Shown in pieces: positions 13,010 through 26,910 of a stretch of 64,000 nucleotides of DNA (its first letter is position 1; every line of letters begins with the position of its first letter). Source of the stretch: Dromaius novaehollandiae (taxonomy: Eukaryota; Chordata; Aves; Casuariiformes; Dromaiidae); NCBI RefSeq assembly GCF_036370855.1, contig NC_088098.1, positions 136,544,721 to 136,608,720 of the forward strand, given 5' to 3'. The position numbers and the translations under genes were made by a program. The notes below the pieces were generated by a model. It did not search any database. It was given only the letters and a program-made list of their open reading frames with translations, and was not told the origin of the DNA.

Positions 13010-13365
13010 GCAAATTGCACACTGATAAAAACTAGTATTTTTTCCACCAAATCTGTAGTTAGGCTTTGGAACTCATTGCCATAGGAGGCTGCTGGTGCTG
13101 AGAATGTAACAATATCCATAAAGGATTGAACAGGATTACAGGGATAATAGAAGTATTCAGAGTTGTGGTGGTTATTGGTTAAAAAGAAATCAGAAGTGAT
13201 ATTAAACCGTATCCTTCTGGGTTTGAACCAGCCTCTATTAGAAAACAGACAGAATGACACTTTTTGATGTGGGATTTCGTGCTTTTTGTCTGAAGTATCT
13301 ACTGCTTGCTGCTGCTTGAGAAAGGTGCTGGCCAATTAGACCTTAGACTGATTCTTTTAATAAAT
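13010..13365 (+). mobile_element. Ancient CR1-type LINE 3' end, highly diverged
   Basis: Landmarks of old amniote CR1 3' ends appear in order on the plus strand: GGAACTCATTGCC at about 13068, AAAGGATTGAACAGG at about 13120, ATTAAACCGTATCCTTCTGGG at about 13201, a degenerate CCAGCCTCTA at about 13230, and GGTGCTGGCCA...GACCTTAGACTGATTCT at about 13325-13355. The copy is far more diverged than the CR1 at 7435 and has lost the usual terminal ATTCTATG-like repeat. It belongs to a layer of insertions that predates the avian-type CR1s. Boundaries are approximate. Confidence 0.7.
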
Positions 13366-16300
13366 CATTTTCTCTACATTTCTATGCATTTGTACCATTT
13401 TTGCATACAGTTATTTAAAATGATCCCAAAGATAGCTCAAAGCAGGAGATTTGAATCCTTTTTCTTCTGAGGACATTTATGTTTGACTATGTAATACCTA
13501 CCATGTTATGTTCATGTTAGCATATTGTTCTTTGCTAGACCACTGACACAGTAAACCAAAAAGCAGAGCTCATCCCATATAGAAAGCTTATAGGACTATA
13601 AAAACCACATGGCTGTCTGAATTGCTTCAGGCTCTCATTTTTCTCTATCTCTACTTCTAACAAATTCTTGAGGCCTATTTGGCTGTCTACATCTAATTAT
13701 TTCATATTTCATAGATACCCAAGGATTATATAAAGCAGTTTCTTTCTTAGTAATGAAAACAGCCATGAAAACAATCCATGTGGAGCAAAAAAAGCCATAG
13801 TAATTGATTTGATCTCTAAGATGGGAGGTTTCTGAGAGAAGCATCAGGTGCAAGTTTGCTCTTTGAATTGTTCTGTATGTTCTTACAGATTTTAAAGTGC
13901 AGTCAAGTACAGCATGGGAAAAAGGATCATGAAGTTGAATAGGCTTGACTTTTACGGACTTTCATTGCCTATCCCTGTTTCCACTTTTCACTGTGTCAGT
14001 TGGGTGGTTATTAGCATGCTGCACAAATTGTTATCAGTCCTGGCTTATTAAAAATTGAAAGCAGAAGTTATTGCCTGTCTCATCTTTGTTTTCAGACTCC
14101 TCTTTCTGTCTGTTCCTTAGGGTATTCACTGTGTCTATCTGGCCAGGCTGTTCTCCTGAATTTCCTCTGGACTTCTTTCCCTGTGCTGTCACTTAGGGAA
14201 ATTTTCCCCCCTCACTGTGAACACTGCAGACTGTTGCTTATTCCCAAATTTCTGTCTTTCTGCAAGTCACTCTGAGACAGTCCGCAACAGCTCTTTTACT
14301 ACTGCTATGTGGTCTTGCAGGGCGTGTTCAGCTTGTGTTCACTGCTGTCTATTTCCTCAGCCGTTGGTTCAAAGCCCAATAGTCTACACTGAGCAGAGAA
14401 TCCAGATTTGCATCCTTTTCTGGTAGAGCTGGATGCCTGATACAGCAGCGGTTAATTTGGGGTACCCCAGCCTTTCTTTAAAGTGCAGCCATGTTGCAGT
14501 TAAATTCTCACCATGGAGCATGAGCTAAGTAAGTGTTTTAAGGTACTCTTTGGCTCTAGCTCCTGAGATATAGGAGGGACTTCACCTCTCCCTTTGAGGA
14601 ACAGGCCTTACTTTTCAGTCATGAATAAGTATGGCTGTTGACCTATATCTTTCACAAGAACGTGTCTCAAAAGCCTATGCTAGACCCGTCAGTGTCTATG
14701 TGACTGGTGCCATTTTACAGGAGGCTAGAGATGGAAAAGTACTTTGGCTCATCAGGCTGAAGAAGCCAAGTGCTGTGGGATATGCCACTTCTATTTGTAT
14801 GTCTTCTCTGTTAAGCAATTCTTAATATTTTGCCTTATTTCTTTTATGATCTCATTCTTTTACTCCCAGTTTCTATAGCTGACTTAGGAAAATAAATAAC
14901 AGGATTACCAACCCCAAGCATTCAGAAATTCAGAATCAGGTCTTTAGGCACATGTTTTTTTAAAGTTAATATATGTTATGTTATGGTTTTGCATACATTG
15001 GCAAGATTTCCTCCAAAAATACATTGAAAGAAACGTTAAAAAAAACCAAAACCATATAACTATGTAATTTCAGGATCTGGAGCATTAAAAAGCAGTAAAT
15101 ACCATAGAAGTTAACAACAGTGAAATGGTATATCTTTTACTAGCAAATATTGATATTTTATCCTGTGTTACAAATACAAGGCCTTAACAGTCACAGCATC
15201 ATGCTCCTTTCTCCCAGTACAGTCCACTTTCTCCTCCCTAGTCTTCCTTTCCAGAGGCTTTTCTTCTGAACGCTTTCCAATTTTTAACGCTAGAAATTGG
15301 AGGCCCAGAACTGAGGACAGACAGCAGCAGTGGCAGCCACCTGTGGATAGCTGGGCCATAAAGCCATGTTGCTGTTTCCTCGTCCAGTGACAGAACATGT
15401 GCCTGGTATTGTTGGTACTGATGGATGTGGAGAGACAGGAAACTGGAGAAATCACAATCTCCTTATCTTGCCTCCCTCTCCTTGCCCGTGAGTGTCCCTA
15501 CAGTATCCAAGTAAGTGCATGGAGGGGGCAAGGATGGAGGAGGATGTTCTCACTAGGTGACCTCTCTGCATGTGGAGTTCCAGAATGCATTTGTCTTAGG
15601 TACCACATTACACTATGAAGATCTCTCTAATTTGCTGTTTCTTATTACCTATTTGTGTCATTCACTGTTACCCTGTTTCCTTCTCCTTATTATATGGATC
15701 AGTTTTTCACATTAATCCGTTTCCCCCAAATGTGTAATTCTGCCAGACATGGTTTCACCAAGCTCTCCTCCCCTGCTTTTGATCAAAGCCACTTTGTATC
15801 ATTTCTCCCTTTTGAGTGCTTGTTGACATTCCTCTCAGTTTGGTAACATCTAAAGATTACATTAATGTGGTATCTCCTTACTTTTCCTGGTACTAAATGC
15901 GTATTTTAAATAAAACCAGATTTACCACTGATCCCTAAATTCTCCATTAGCTGTCTCCCCTGGCCTTTGTACGTAGCTATTTATCATTACCCTCTGTTTA
16001 TGTTCGTGGAGTTTTTCAGTCTTCATGACTGTTTTCATGTTAGCCAATTCACATCAATTTTGCAAGTGAGATTTTGTAAGACAGAGTATGAAGGGTTTGC
16101 TATAATTCAAGTGTGGTATTTGCTGCATTCTCTTCATCCACTAAATCTTTTACTTCTGACAAAAAGCAGTCATGAAGAAACAATGAATGTAGTGCAGAAA
16201 GACAGAAAGTGCAGCTGAGCTTAAGATGTGTATAATTGGGAACTCACTCTGAGTAATACAGTAGAAACACTGTTCATAACTGAGGCTTTCACTTAATGCA

Positions 16301-16952
16301 TACATAAGTGTTTTTCTTCTGCCATTTGTATAAATGTACTCCATCTGGATGAACTACTGCAAATATGCCAAAATAGCTAGTAGTCTGGGGAGATTTATGG
16401 TTCTCCTTACCAAATGGAGCAAGTATATGTTTACAGAGAGGGGAAGAAAACCGTGTAACTGAAGTTCCAAAAATCACAGATGGATGTTGATTAGAAGAAC
16501 TTTAGGCTTGATGCTGTATGACAGTTTTCTGGAAACACTGAGAGTTGCATTATTTCACCTGACTTTAAAGGTCTTAGCTATCACTGGAGAGGCTAAGGGC
16601 TTTTTTTGTTTTTTGAATTTCAGATTTCTACTTTAGCTTAAGCTGAATCAGGCCTGTTGACCTCAGGAAGTAGCTCGGATGCAGATATCTCTGTTTTATT
16701 ACAACTGCTTTCGATCAAATGAAGCTGCTTCCTGATGCTATTAGAGATGAGGAATTTTAGTTGCCCACTTCGTCCTGTGCCATGCCAGAGCAGAGAGGAC
16801 AGGAAGGCTCTCAGTTCTTACACCCAAAACATTGCTTTCAACAGCTCACTTTCCACATTAAGTGTATCTGTTGATAGTATTGCCCCAGTTGCTTCCAAGT
16901 GCTACTCAAACCAGTTCAGTCTGTCACATTTTATGCGAGAGATGGGTAACAG

Positions 16953-17213
16953 TCAAATGTCTCTTCCTATGCTAATGAATGTTGCATGGCCTGGAGGGGT
17001 TTTTGCTATCACTTCTACCTCCTCCTTCACAGAAGTGTGTGAGATAAGGCCAGAAACCTGTTTCCCCGTACGCTTGTGCAGGACTTGAAACAGAACGGGA
17101 CCTGCTGTTGCCGCTACTAAAAACGTAGTTAAAACTTTTCCCATGATGATGGCACACAAGCAGGTGAACCAAGCTTGGAAACTCCTGTTCTTCATGGCTT
17201 TGGTGGGTGCCAT
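16953..17213 (-). other. Unassigned 86-codon open frame with a hydrophobic segment
   Basis: On the minus strand an ATG-to-stop frame of 86 codons encodes a basic N-terminus (M-A-P-T-K-A-M-K-N-R), a hydrophobic stretch of about 30 residues (about residues 14-45, C-L-C-A-I-I-M-G-K-V-L-T-T-F-L-V-A-A-T-A-G-P), and a charged tail. The layout resembles a single-pass membrane protein. The sequence context at the ATG is poor at -3. The plus strand carries a 117-codon frame (16735-17088) over the same DNA, so the whole block may simply be short of stops. I do not recognise a family. It may be chance, a remnant of an old retrocopy, or a lineage-specific small gene. Confidence 0.12.
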
Positions 17214-20200
17214 TAAGATGAGTTTAAAGTAAGCATTGTCACTGTGGTGAAGAATATTGCCTTCTCCAGCTCCATCCCTTCTGAAGACAGTGTTAGCAGG
17301 TATTGCAGGGTTAATGTGAGGGTGCAGATACCTGATTTTTGTTTTAAAGCCAAACTTCTGATGCTATTTTATCCATCTGAAACAAAATCTTACTGCTTTC
17401 TATCATCTGCTTTGGCAGTTTCTTTGGGCCATGGAAGTGTCCTGCAGCTTATAACAACTAAGCAAATCAAGATAAGAGTTTTTGCAACTGCGTGTTTCCA
17501 GCAAACTTAGCCAGCTTTTTCAGTACAAGTGCCATGGGAGACTTTTTTTGCCAGAAGATAGTTATTATTTCGACTCTGTTTATAAAAGTGCACATGGTTC
17601 TTTGCATTTCTTATCATTGATAAGCCCATTGCAAATTCTGGTTCATATTTAGACTGTAATCTGAATGGAAGGACGGAATTAATGTTTATTAACTAGTCAT
17701 CACTGGTTAATAACTCTCTGAAACTTGAGTATCACATTACCTCTGATATTAACTTATTCCAGGCACCCTTGTTGCATGACATAAGGCAGCCATATAAAGC
17801 TCTTGCATTTTTATCCCTGTTTACCTGTTTTGCAGAGTTCAGTTCTGCGGCTTCATTATCTGTATTAAGAATAACCTCTATAGCAGAAAGAGAAAATAAA
17901 TGCATATTGAAATAACATGTCCTTGGCTACTACTAAGATTATAATCAGATGCTTTTCAGTTTTTTATAGAATTTTCTTAAGTGTGATCATTAAACACTAG
18001 CTTCTCCTTCTTGTTCTGCCGCTGTGACACTACCCTTACCTATGGGGAAAACACAAACCACGTAAGATGTGGGAACAGCTCAGTCCTCTTGATCTTGTTG
18101 TTTGAGCTGACAGCAGATTTCCAGTTCTGATAGTGGCTGGGTGATGCAGATATTTTTCCCACCGTGACTGAGACTTCTGTTTACCCCAAATATTCTATTT
18201 TGTAAGTTAATTGATCATTTTTTGACCAGAGTAATTGATCATTGGCAGTTATTTACTATTATTTATAATTGGATTTTTGCACAGAGAACTCAGTCAGATG
18301 TTGGTGGTCATGTGTGCCTAGGCATTATGTGCATAAATACAATGAACAATGAATCTCTGCTCCAAAGAATTTAAAGCTTTTGTCTTTTGTGTTTCAGCAA
18401 CTTTTAAAAATCTGTATGCAATTAATTGTAAACAAAAAAACCCTCAAAACCCAACACCATTGTTTGATAGAGCCAACATGAATCTAAATCAGTAAGTATG
18501 AAAGAAAATACAGCTCTGTGTTAGAGATCCTTTAAGAGTGAAAATAAGTTCAGAAGTTAGGAAGTACAGTGGACAAGGCTGCAAAGGTAACATGAATTTG
18601 TTTTCATTACACTCTTATATCTCTGCATTTATTGCCTTTTTTTTTCAAGATATTGTTAAGATACATTTATGTCTCAGTCTTTCATCAGATGATGAAAGCT
18701 GACTGAGCTGTGTGCAGCTACGGTATGTTGAACACTTAGTGGCTCTCTTCTGTACCATCTGCTAAAACGTTTGTTTGTTTTGACTTTAAGGAAAAGCACC
18801 CTGGCTACCTACCTCTCAGACTGTTGTGGTTCAACTTCATCTACTGTGTTGTGTAATAAATAGAGAATAGCACCATGATTTTGCAGCAAGCTGTTTTACA
18901 GATGATCCTTCCCTGTCTTGTTCCACAGTCCCTTGGATGTTGATGCAGTTGTTGCAGATAAAGGCAGGAGTCTGCACTGCCAGATCTTAATTCAAGTGGT
19001 TGTTTAACAAAGCTATTAGTGGTTGGCAGTTGTGAGCACATACATAGCTACATTTCCAATAAGGATTTTAGGTAATAAACTGGGACAGAGCACAGTAGAG
19101 TGTGTAGATATGTAAAAACCTCATATCTTCTCAGACTGTTCAGATTTCATGTTCCTGCTCCCTCTCCAAGACCAGATGCTTGTTCTCAGTGGGTGTCTTT
19201 AAACCAGTGCAAGAAAAACAGCAGCTGCCCAGCCTACAAGTAGAGCATGAATTTTGGTATGGTCTTGATCACCTTTGACAAATGGCCATTGAAGGGTGGG
19301 TATTTATACCCAGGCTCAGTAATTTGTTTGTTCAGTGATCTTGCTGTATTAAGGAAGGACAAAATGAGACCTAATGAATGTTTGGGCAGGATATGCATTT
19401 TTATTGGATTAACTCATCCTTGGAGAAAGAAGGAAGGTTCTGACCAAAGCATAGCATATTGCAGAAATTTGACTACAGGAATAGTTACATTTTTTGAGGG
19501 CTAAATCTCTAGCATGCAGCAGAGTTGAACGATTTAAAAGACTGGCCCTATAGAAAGACAACACGCAGGAAGGGGTTACCACTGCTGTGAAGTTTAATAG
19601 TTCTGAATTAAACCAGTTCATTTTCAAAGCAGGAAATAAACTACAGTGCTGACATTTACTGCCCTCTGGCAGGAATGTAGTGGGTCCATATGGTATAATT
19701 TATTTTCTTCTCCCTAATAAAAAATAGTTACCATCTCTTTTTCTTTTACCATTTCTTTGTCTTTCACGTATAGTCAGCCAGTAATGGGGGAAAAAATGCC
19801 TAGAGAGCATCACAAAGTAGCAGAAAAATGAGGGACATTATACTAATTGTTAGGTCAGTTTATAGATAAGTAGGTGTTGACCAAGCCAGATAATTAGCAG
19901 AATGGCTGAGTATAGAGCCCAGTCTGTTAATCTGCTGTCCACAATGCTTTCTTCAGAACCACCCTTTTATTGCACTGTCATTTGCAGCTTGCTATTTTAT
20001 AAAATATCCTACATAGGCTTCATTGAAGAGATACTCAGTCATACAGGGAGAATATACAGAAAACAAGGTGAATGTTATTGTCAATAAATCTAACTGGGAA
20101 GATGTCATTGTCAGATTTTCCCTATGTTAGCATTCCTAATGATGTAAATCACTTTACCTGAAAAATTTAGGAGTGAAATTCTGGCCCTACTGAAGTCAGT

Positions 20201-22335
20201 AGATATTTTTCCATCAACAGATGAAGCAAGAGGATATTCTGTATATATTGTCTGCCTGAGGCAGGTTAGATTCAGATATAACAGGATTGTCTTATGTCTA
20301 ACTCAAAGCTGGAACTTAAGTCATGATTCCTCATTATAGAAATAAAGTTTCTGGTGTTTCTTTTGCCTGTGTACAGAAGAGCATTTTCTAATTCCTTGGC
20401 ATTAACCTCTGTAAGACGTCTGTACCCTGTAATTGGCACAGACTCTTGTTTGCTAGAAAAGGAATGAGGTAATCAAATAGTGAGTAAACCAGTTGATTAC
20501 TCACTGGAATAGGCCTAGTACGGTACTTAAAGAAGAAAAGTGTATAAATCACTAGAACAAACAGCTTGATCAAAAGTTATATAGTACAGCTGGACATGAA
20601 GTCATTGCTGCCTAAGGTATTCAGAACCCTGTTCTGAGCTTTGGTTATTTGAAGCTCTTCCGATAATAGTATACCAATGCAGAGTACATGGATTAAAAGA
20701 AATCCTGCCCTTTCCAACTGTCCCCTTTTCCCATTCTGCCCTAAACATATCATTCAGGATTTTTTCTCACATGCTGAGGAACAGCTCTCCATGTACATAA
20801 AAGAGAAAACCTGGATTTCATTGTTCACCATGGACTGACAAGTGTCAGTCAAATGCTGTGTTATGTTAATACACCGTTAATGTATGACAGCATACTGTGA
20901 CTGCATTAATGGTTTTTCAGGTTGTTTTTGAACATGAGCAGTTTGACAGAAGTGGTACTCAGATGTTAGGCCTGCCCGCTTGCCAGCCCCAATTGTTCTT
21001 ACATGCTTTCAGTAGCCTTCTTCAGTCATTGATTGATTAGCTTCATAGCTCATGGTCATCATCATCCAGAATTGCTAATTTATACATGTTCACGTTAGTA
21101 AAGATTCCTGAGCCCATCCTTTGTAAATCATCTGTTTACATGCACTTTTAGAATGATTCATTTTTCTGGATGTGTTTCTGTGTTTTTCTGCATTTCAGGA
21201 AGGACCTCAGAATCTTTGGCATTTTTTGGCATATTCATTTCGTTACCTCTACAAAGCTTTTATTTTTAAAATGTATTGACTTTTTTTAATTGCCTCTCCC
21301 ACCTATCAAGACCCCTGAAAACATATTAAATATAATATCTACTGTGATAAAACAATGGTGAAAAAAGGAAGAAAGTCATAAAAAGAACTCATGTCTTTTC
21401 CAAGAAGACAGCTTTGCCCCAGTCAGACTAGCCTTCTCTAAATATTTGACCTCTGCAGCGCGTTGTGATGGAAACTAGTTTTGGCATATTTGGGACACAG
21501 GCTCAGGGAAATACAGTTTGCTGGATCTTGCTAAGAAGGCCTTGCTGGCAGCTCCTCTTACAGAGGACCTGAGTGTTCTATAGTTTCAGCCTTCACAGTA
21601 TTATGTAGGAGATCCCTCAAAATGGGTAAACTTGGGATCAGCTTCAACCTGCTAAGTTGCAAGGGGACAGCCTTGAAGCACCAGTGCCAAGTGAACAATC
21701 AGTGAGGTTTAATTTTGCAGGAAAACTGGTGAGTTCTTCACTAGCTTTGTCTTTCCAAAGTAGGGTCCTTTGTGTAGAATAAGTTGCAAAAATGCCATCT
21801 AAAGCTGACAAACGTATGGTGAGACCTTCTTACCTGTCTCTTTGCAAAGGATTAGCTGATGCCTTTGAGCAGAAGTATTGTATGTTTGTATCATTTATTT
21901 AAAATAATAGAACTAATAGAGCCCTAGGTACACTCACTGTTCATTTGAAGATACTTCTTTAATTCTGTTACACTTTGATTATCTTGCAGTGGTGACATCT
22001 AGAAGTTGTTTTTCCACAACTGTTTCACCTATAACTTCACAAATTGTCCATTTCAGTTTTAATTTGTTTGTATGTTGGTTCACATATATAAAGAGAATCA
22101 GAATAATATTTTCAAAGATAGTTTACTGATCTATCTTCAACTGCTGAGACTTTCTGATAAATCAAGCTCAAATTAATTATGGATTGGCCAGTTAGTCTTA
22201 CTGCATATTTTTTGTACCAGTAAGTACTTATATGTATATACAGCATATGATTCACAAAATTATGGCTTTCTGTGACTAGAGATTGCTTGGAAGATAAAGG
22301 AGAAATATTTTAGTCTCTCTTTGAGTGCAGTCATA

Positions 22336-22339
<4 letters not shown>

Positions 22340-22366
<27 letters not shown>

Positions 22367-22393
22367 ATAGCATATATATACTATATATATCAT
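22340..22393. repeat. (TG)n microsatellite followed by AT-rich tract
   Basis: A 27-base uninterrupted TG run (22340-22366) passes into an imperfect palindromic TA-rich stretch (CATATATATACTATATATATCAT) ending at about 22393. Such junctions are often length-polymorphic. Confidence 0.95.
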
Positions 22394-22844
22394 ACGCACC
22401 CTAAAACTAAATGGTTGTGCTTTTTGTGCCTTGGAATTTTTGTCTTAGTCCTGTTAATATTGGTCAAGTAACCTAATCTCAACAGTCACATACTTTTTTA
22501 GATGTCTTAGCAGGCAAACCATGAGTTGATTTGGCATGGAGACTAACCTTTCACCCCTTGAGGTGGTCCTGTCAGAACGTAAGAGAAGGTGCATAAGTGG
22601 ATTCGTGTGTAGAAGCTTACATAGTTGACTGTCTCTTTAGTGATTTCTGTGAGCATCACGTTCTCACAGTTCTCACAGTAATACAGCTCTGTGCAAAAGT
22701 GCAACACATTTATTTCAATGCTATTTTTGTATCTGCATTCTTTTTTGTTGTCTTTTCAAAACTAAGTTTTCTGCTGCATTCATATACTCAGTGCATAGTA
22801 ATACAATGTGAATGTAACTAATGAAGAACAGTATCCTAATGGTG

Positions 22845-22965
22845 TTTTAAGCACTAATGGCTAATAAGTTGGCTATTTCCTGGCAGTTAATGGCCATCTG
22901 GAGGAGTTCTTAATCCGTCTGGCCATTAACTGCTGGGAAATGATTGGCTTGGAGGTTATTATTGC
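22845..22965. repeat. Imperfect palindrome, MITE-like
   Basis: The arms 22875-22896 (ATTTCCTGGCAGTTAATGGC plus CA) and 22920-22941 are inverted copies matching at 20 of 22 positions around a 23-base spacer. Outside them, weaker inverted similarity continues (TAATAAGTTGGCT on the left against TTGGCTTGGAGGTTATTA on the right), so the full unit may be about 120 bp. The structure suits a short non-autonomous DNA transposon or a fold-back element. I cannot name the family. The outer limits given are estimates. Confidence 0.6.
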
Positions 22966-25900
22966 TCTTATAAATGACATAGACTTTTTTCCCTCCCACT
23001 CTCTTCAACGTCCTGTCACATTGACTTGCAATCCTTAAATGGTCTCCATGATGTGAACGTTTTTCATGACTTCAGATGTTTTTTGTAGCTGTCCAAAGTG
23101 TTTTCTGCATTTCACAGAGTCAAAAAATGTGATCTCTGCCTTAAACAGTCTATAACCTGAGGCTGCAATCTTGCATTTGTATCTACGCAGGAAGCATCTT
23201 GCATTCACATGACATTCTGTTTAATTGAAGGGAGTTCTACAATGGAAGGGAGGTTTAGATCTTTCAGATAAAGCTGTCAACAGCGTTATCTTGGCAGCAA
23301 TCATATCCATTGCTAGAGCAGATAGCAGTAAGTAACAGAAGAATGATATGCAGGGAAAAATAATGGTTACAATGATTTTCTGTGTTATGAGAACATAAAT
23401 TAACATTGATATAACTATGAGTTGCCATACTCTTCTGTGTCTTCAGCCTCCATTTCTTCTTTATCCGCTATATTTTAGATATGTTCTAGTGCAACATTTT
23501 AAAATTCATCTTTGTTAATTTTGACTGAATTATTTAGGGAAACCCATGTTTCCAAATTCCCCCGTAAGAATTTGCTTTGCCAGCTTGCCTACAGCAAACT
23601 TAATAATATCTTGAGATTGTGCTGAGCCCACTGCCTATCATGACCTGGTTGTTTTATTGGTTACTTTACTCCCCTATCCATCTGTGCTGATCTTTGTCTT
23701 AGTGTATGATATGGCCATACTGTAAGTTCTCTAGGGCTTTTGTTTTTGTATTTGTACAGGATATGGCACAATTGCATGTAGTCCATGCTTGAGGACCTAG
23801 ATGTTACATTAATGCAAAGATGCTTGAGTAAAGTTGGGCCTGACACCTTAAGGATTTAGAGAGAGAGCACAGAGGAATTAAAAATAGAGTATAGTTGTGG
23901 AAGGGCATCTTCATGTTATGGTACATTGCTGCTGCAGGGAGGCAAAGGTGAGAAGGGGAAGGACTGGAAGGATGAGATGTAGAACAAAAAAACAGAAGCA
24001 GCTGAAGCAAGGTGTCAGGTGAAATAAAGTTAGTATGTGAATCAAACCCAAACACAGATGATTATCAACACATAGTTTACTTAACAAACAAAAGTTATCC
24101 TAGAAGATGCATTGAGTAGATCTGAGTGAGACCTGTGGAAGCAGCTGTTAGAAGAGTGGGCTGGTCCAACACAGAGCGTTTAAAGAAGCAAAACTGGAGA
24201 AAATCTTGGCTGATCCCTAACCAAAAATCTCCTTGACCACACAGCTTATAATATTCCTAGAATTATGAACAATGGATTATAATACAGTATCTGGATGCAA
24301 ATTATCTGATTTCTCCATTCTGTCAAGAAACAACTGTTCCTAAGAGAAGAAGAACAGGGAGGAAGACTAATTCTTTTTTCGTAATGTCTTAAGACATGAT
24401 GTTTCATACTTTAGTTACAAATTGTAATTGGGTGAGGAAGTTAAACACAATTGGAAATGCACCTTAGAAATTAATAAATAGTGCATGCTTGAAGAAAAGC
24501 ATTAAATGAAAAATGTCCTTTCAAATATCATTTGAAACCACATGTTGAAAGAATTTATGACTGCTTTGGTATGCAGACCCCACTGCATTTCAGCCCCTCT
24601 TCTTTTATTTCATTTTTTAAATGTTGTTTTGGTTAGTTTGGAAATAAATTAGACATATACAAAAAGTTTAGTAAATCAATTCTGATGTGTAGAAGGAGAA
24701 CTAAGTGTGGATATAGCATATTTTTCTTGACATATTTTTGTCTATTATACTTGTGCTAGAAACTACGGTGTCTGTTGGGGCAGCTGCGATTTCAATAGGC
24801 TGCATAGGTTACATGTGGCAATGGTTTCTTCTCATAATTAAGAACACATTTACGGATAAAACCCAGGGAAGGAAGGAAGGAATGTTAGGAGTGATAAAAT
24901 TAACGAATTTTCAATGGAAAGTCTTTGAAGGGCATGAAATATAGGTAATTCTTTGTTTCAGAAAGGAAATTTAAAACTTCAGTTTGGTTCTGATATGTGT
25001 GGTTGTTTTCTTTAATACTGAGGCTGTGGATTTGGTTACACTGTCAAACTGCTTGCTAGGGGCCAGTTCATGAACTGGTTTAGCCCTTACGTAGGGAGCT
25101 ATCTAGTGGAGGTAATAGAGACTGTATGAGTAAAATTACAAGAACAAAAAGAGAAAAGATGAAAGAGCTTCAAGTTTTAAACTTATTTAATACTTATATT
25201 TGTCTTATTTAATACTTACATTTGTCTAGAAGCACTGAGTAGCTCATAGCTTATAAATGTATACTTAATTTAAACTAATACTTGATTTAAATCCATATTG
25301 TTCCCTTTGGCCAGGAAAAGTGAGGCGTGTCATCTGTGTGCTGTCATCTACAAGCTCTTCAGAAGGCTTTTCTTGTCTCGTCTTTCCATTTTCCTGGTAG
25401 ACACTGAGAAATCCAATGTAAAATTAGTTCATCCTGAGGCTGAATTAGCAATATGTGAGGAGGTCTTTCATTGTGGGAGCACTTTTTGGGCAGCCATGGA
25501 AAAGCCATCAGTGAGCTGGGGAAGTTGTGTTGTCATAAGTCCACTGTGGAAGCAGATTTCAGAAGCAGAAGACTCCAGTTCTAAAAAGGAGAGAGGAGGA
25601 ATCTAGGTGCCTGAAAATTGGTACCTCTGTCCTTTTTGAGTGTGTCCAGAATTGTCTCAGTTTTGACAGAGCCAAGCAGCTCTGTACCTATCTTATACCC
25701 AAGTCTTTCGGGGATCCATAAACCAAGCAATTATCTGAGCGTTTAAGTGGAAGATTTGATTCTTACATTATCAGGATAGAAATTATAGCAAAACTGCATA
25801 GACTATACTAAGGCAGGTTCTCTCTTCCTGAAAGCATGTTGTCTTTTCTGTGGAAGAAGACTGATGTCTTCTTTTACCCTTTCTGAGCAAATGAATCTCA

Positions 25901-26910
25901 TGTGCTTTGCTTGAACAATCAAACAGCATCAAGGGAAAGGGTGGAGAGTTTTTGGTGCTCTCAACCCAACCTATGACTTAGTGTAAAAGTACTGCCTGTG
26001 GTCAATGTAGGTGTCAATTCTCTCAGGCTGAAGAAGGTATTCAACTGGGTAGTCCAATAGCCTGAAGGAGTGCAGTAACAATTAGACTATCATATACCAG
26101 GGGGAAGGGAGTGGGGAAACACCTGCCGCCTCATTTGCTCCCTGTGTTTGAAAAGAGTGAGTGGCACCTTTGAAAGAAAAGAATGAAGGAAAAGCTCTTT
26201 CTGATAGTGCTGAAATTTTGCCCTCTGGGGTGTCTCTTTCTATAATTACCTGCCTGTGGCATCAGTGGGTACCCCTTTAGTGTAGTAGTGTAACCCAAGT
26301 CAGCACTCTTCTGTCATCATGGCTGCATGAACACTGGGTACAGTGACAACTGATGGCAGTAATTTTTTACAGTCTGAGCTAACACATCCACATTCTGACA
26401 GCATAGTGAAGTGACCACTTTCAAATGGAAAAGGCAGTGAAATATTCATGGAAAAGTGACTTTTTTTGTTCCCTAATTCAGATTAATATTTAGAGCGTCT
26501 ATATGTACCTAATGACCCAAATGCTTATCTGAGTATTTTGCTGTCATTACTGATCATATTTCAATAAGTGACAGAATAATCAACATTGCCACTTGTGCAC
26601 TCTATGGTCCTGTCAAAACAATGCTAGTGCTTCTCTTCTCAGGTGTAATTTCCTTAGCTTCAAATTCAGACTCATACACAGGTGTGCAAGGAATTAGGGC
26701 CTTTATTTTCAAAACATCTTTGGGAATGTAACAGAAGAAACCTGTTGCCTACATTCCCACATCAGCATGGGAACCTGGAGTCTAGTCTGTGAGCTCAGTT
26801 AATGAACTGTTAGCTTATGTTTACAAGCTTTACTACTGCAGGGCCAGGAACCATTCTGAATCCTGACTTATTTTATTTTGATGCCCTGATGTAAATGACC
26901 ATTGTACGAA
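22966..26910. other. Non-coding DNA
   Basis: No gene or dispersed repeat is recognised apart from the short tandem duplication at 25182-25225. Open frames here are short and lack splice or start context. Confidence 0.5.
25182..25225. repeat. Two-copy 22-bp tandem duplication
   Basis: CTTATTTAATACTTATATTT (first 20 bases of unit one, 25182-25203) is repeated at 25204-25225 with a single T-to-C change. The high identity points to a recent slippage duplication. Confidence 0.9.

Larger units (their letters stand above)
13366..22844. other. Non-coding DNA with scattered low-complexity sequence
   Basis: No exon or RNA gene is recognised. The most notable part is 16735-17213, where longish open frames face each other on both strands (listed separately). 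A TG microsatellite lies at 22340. Confidence 0.5.
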
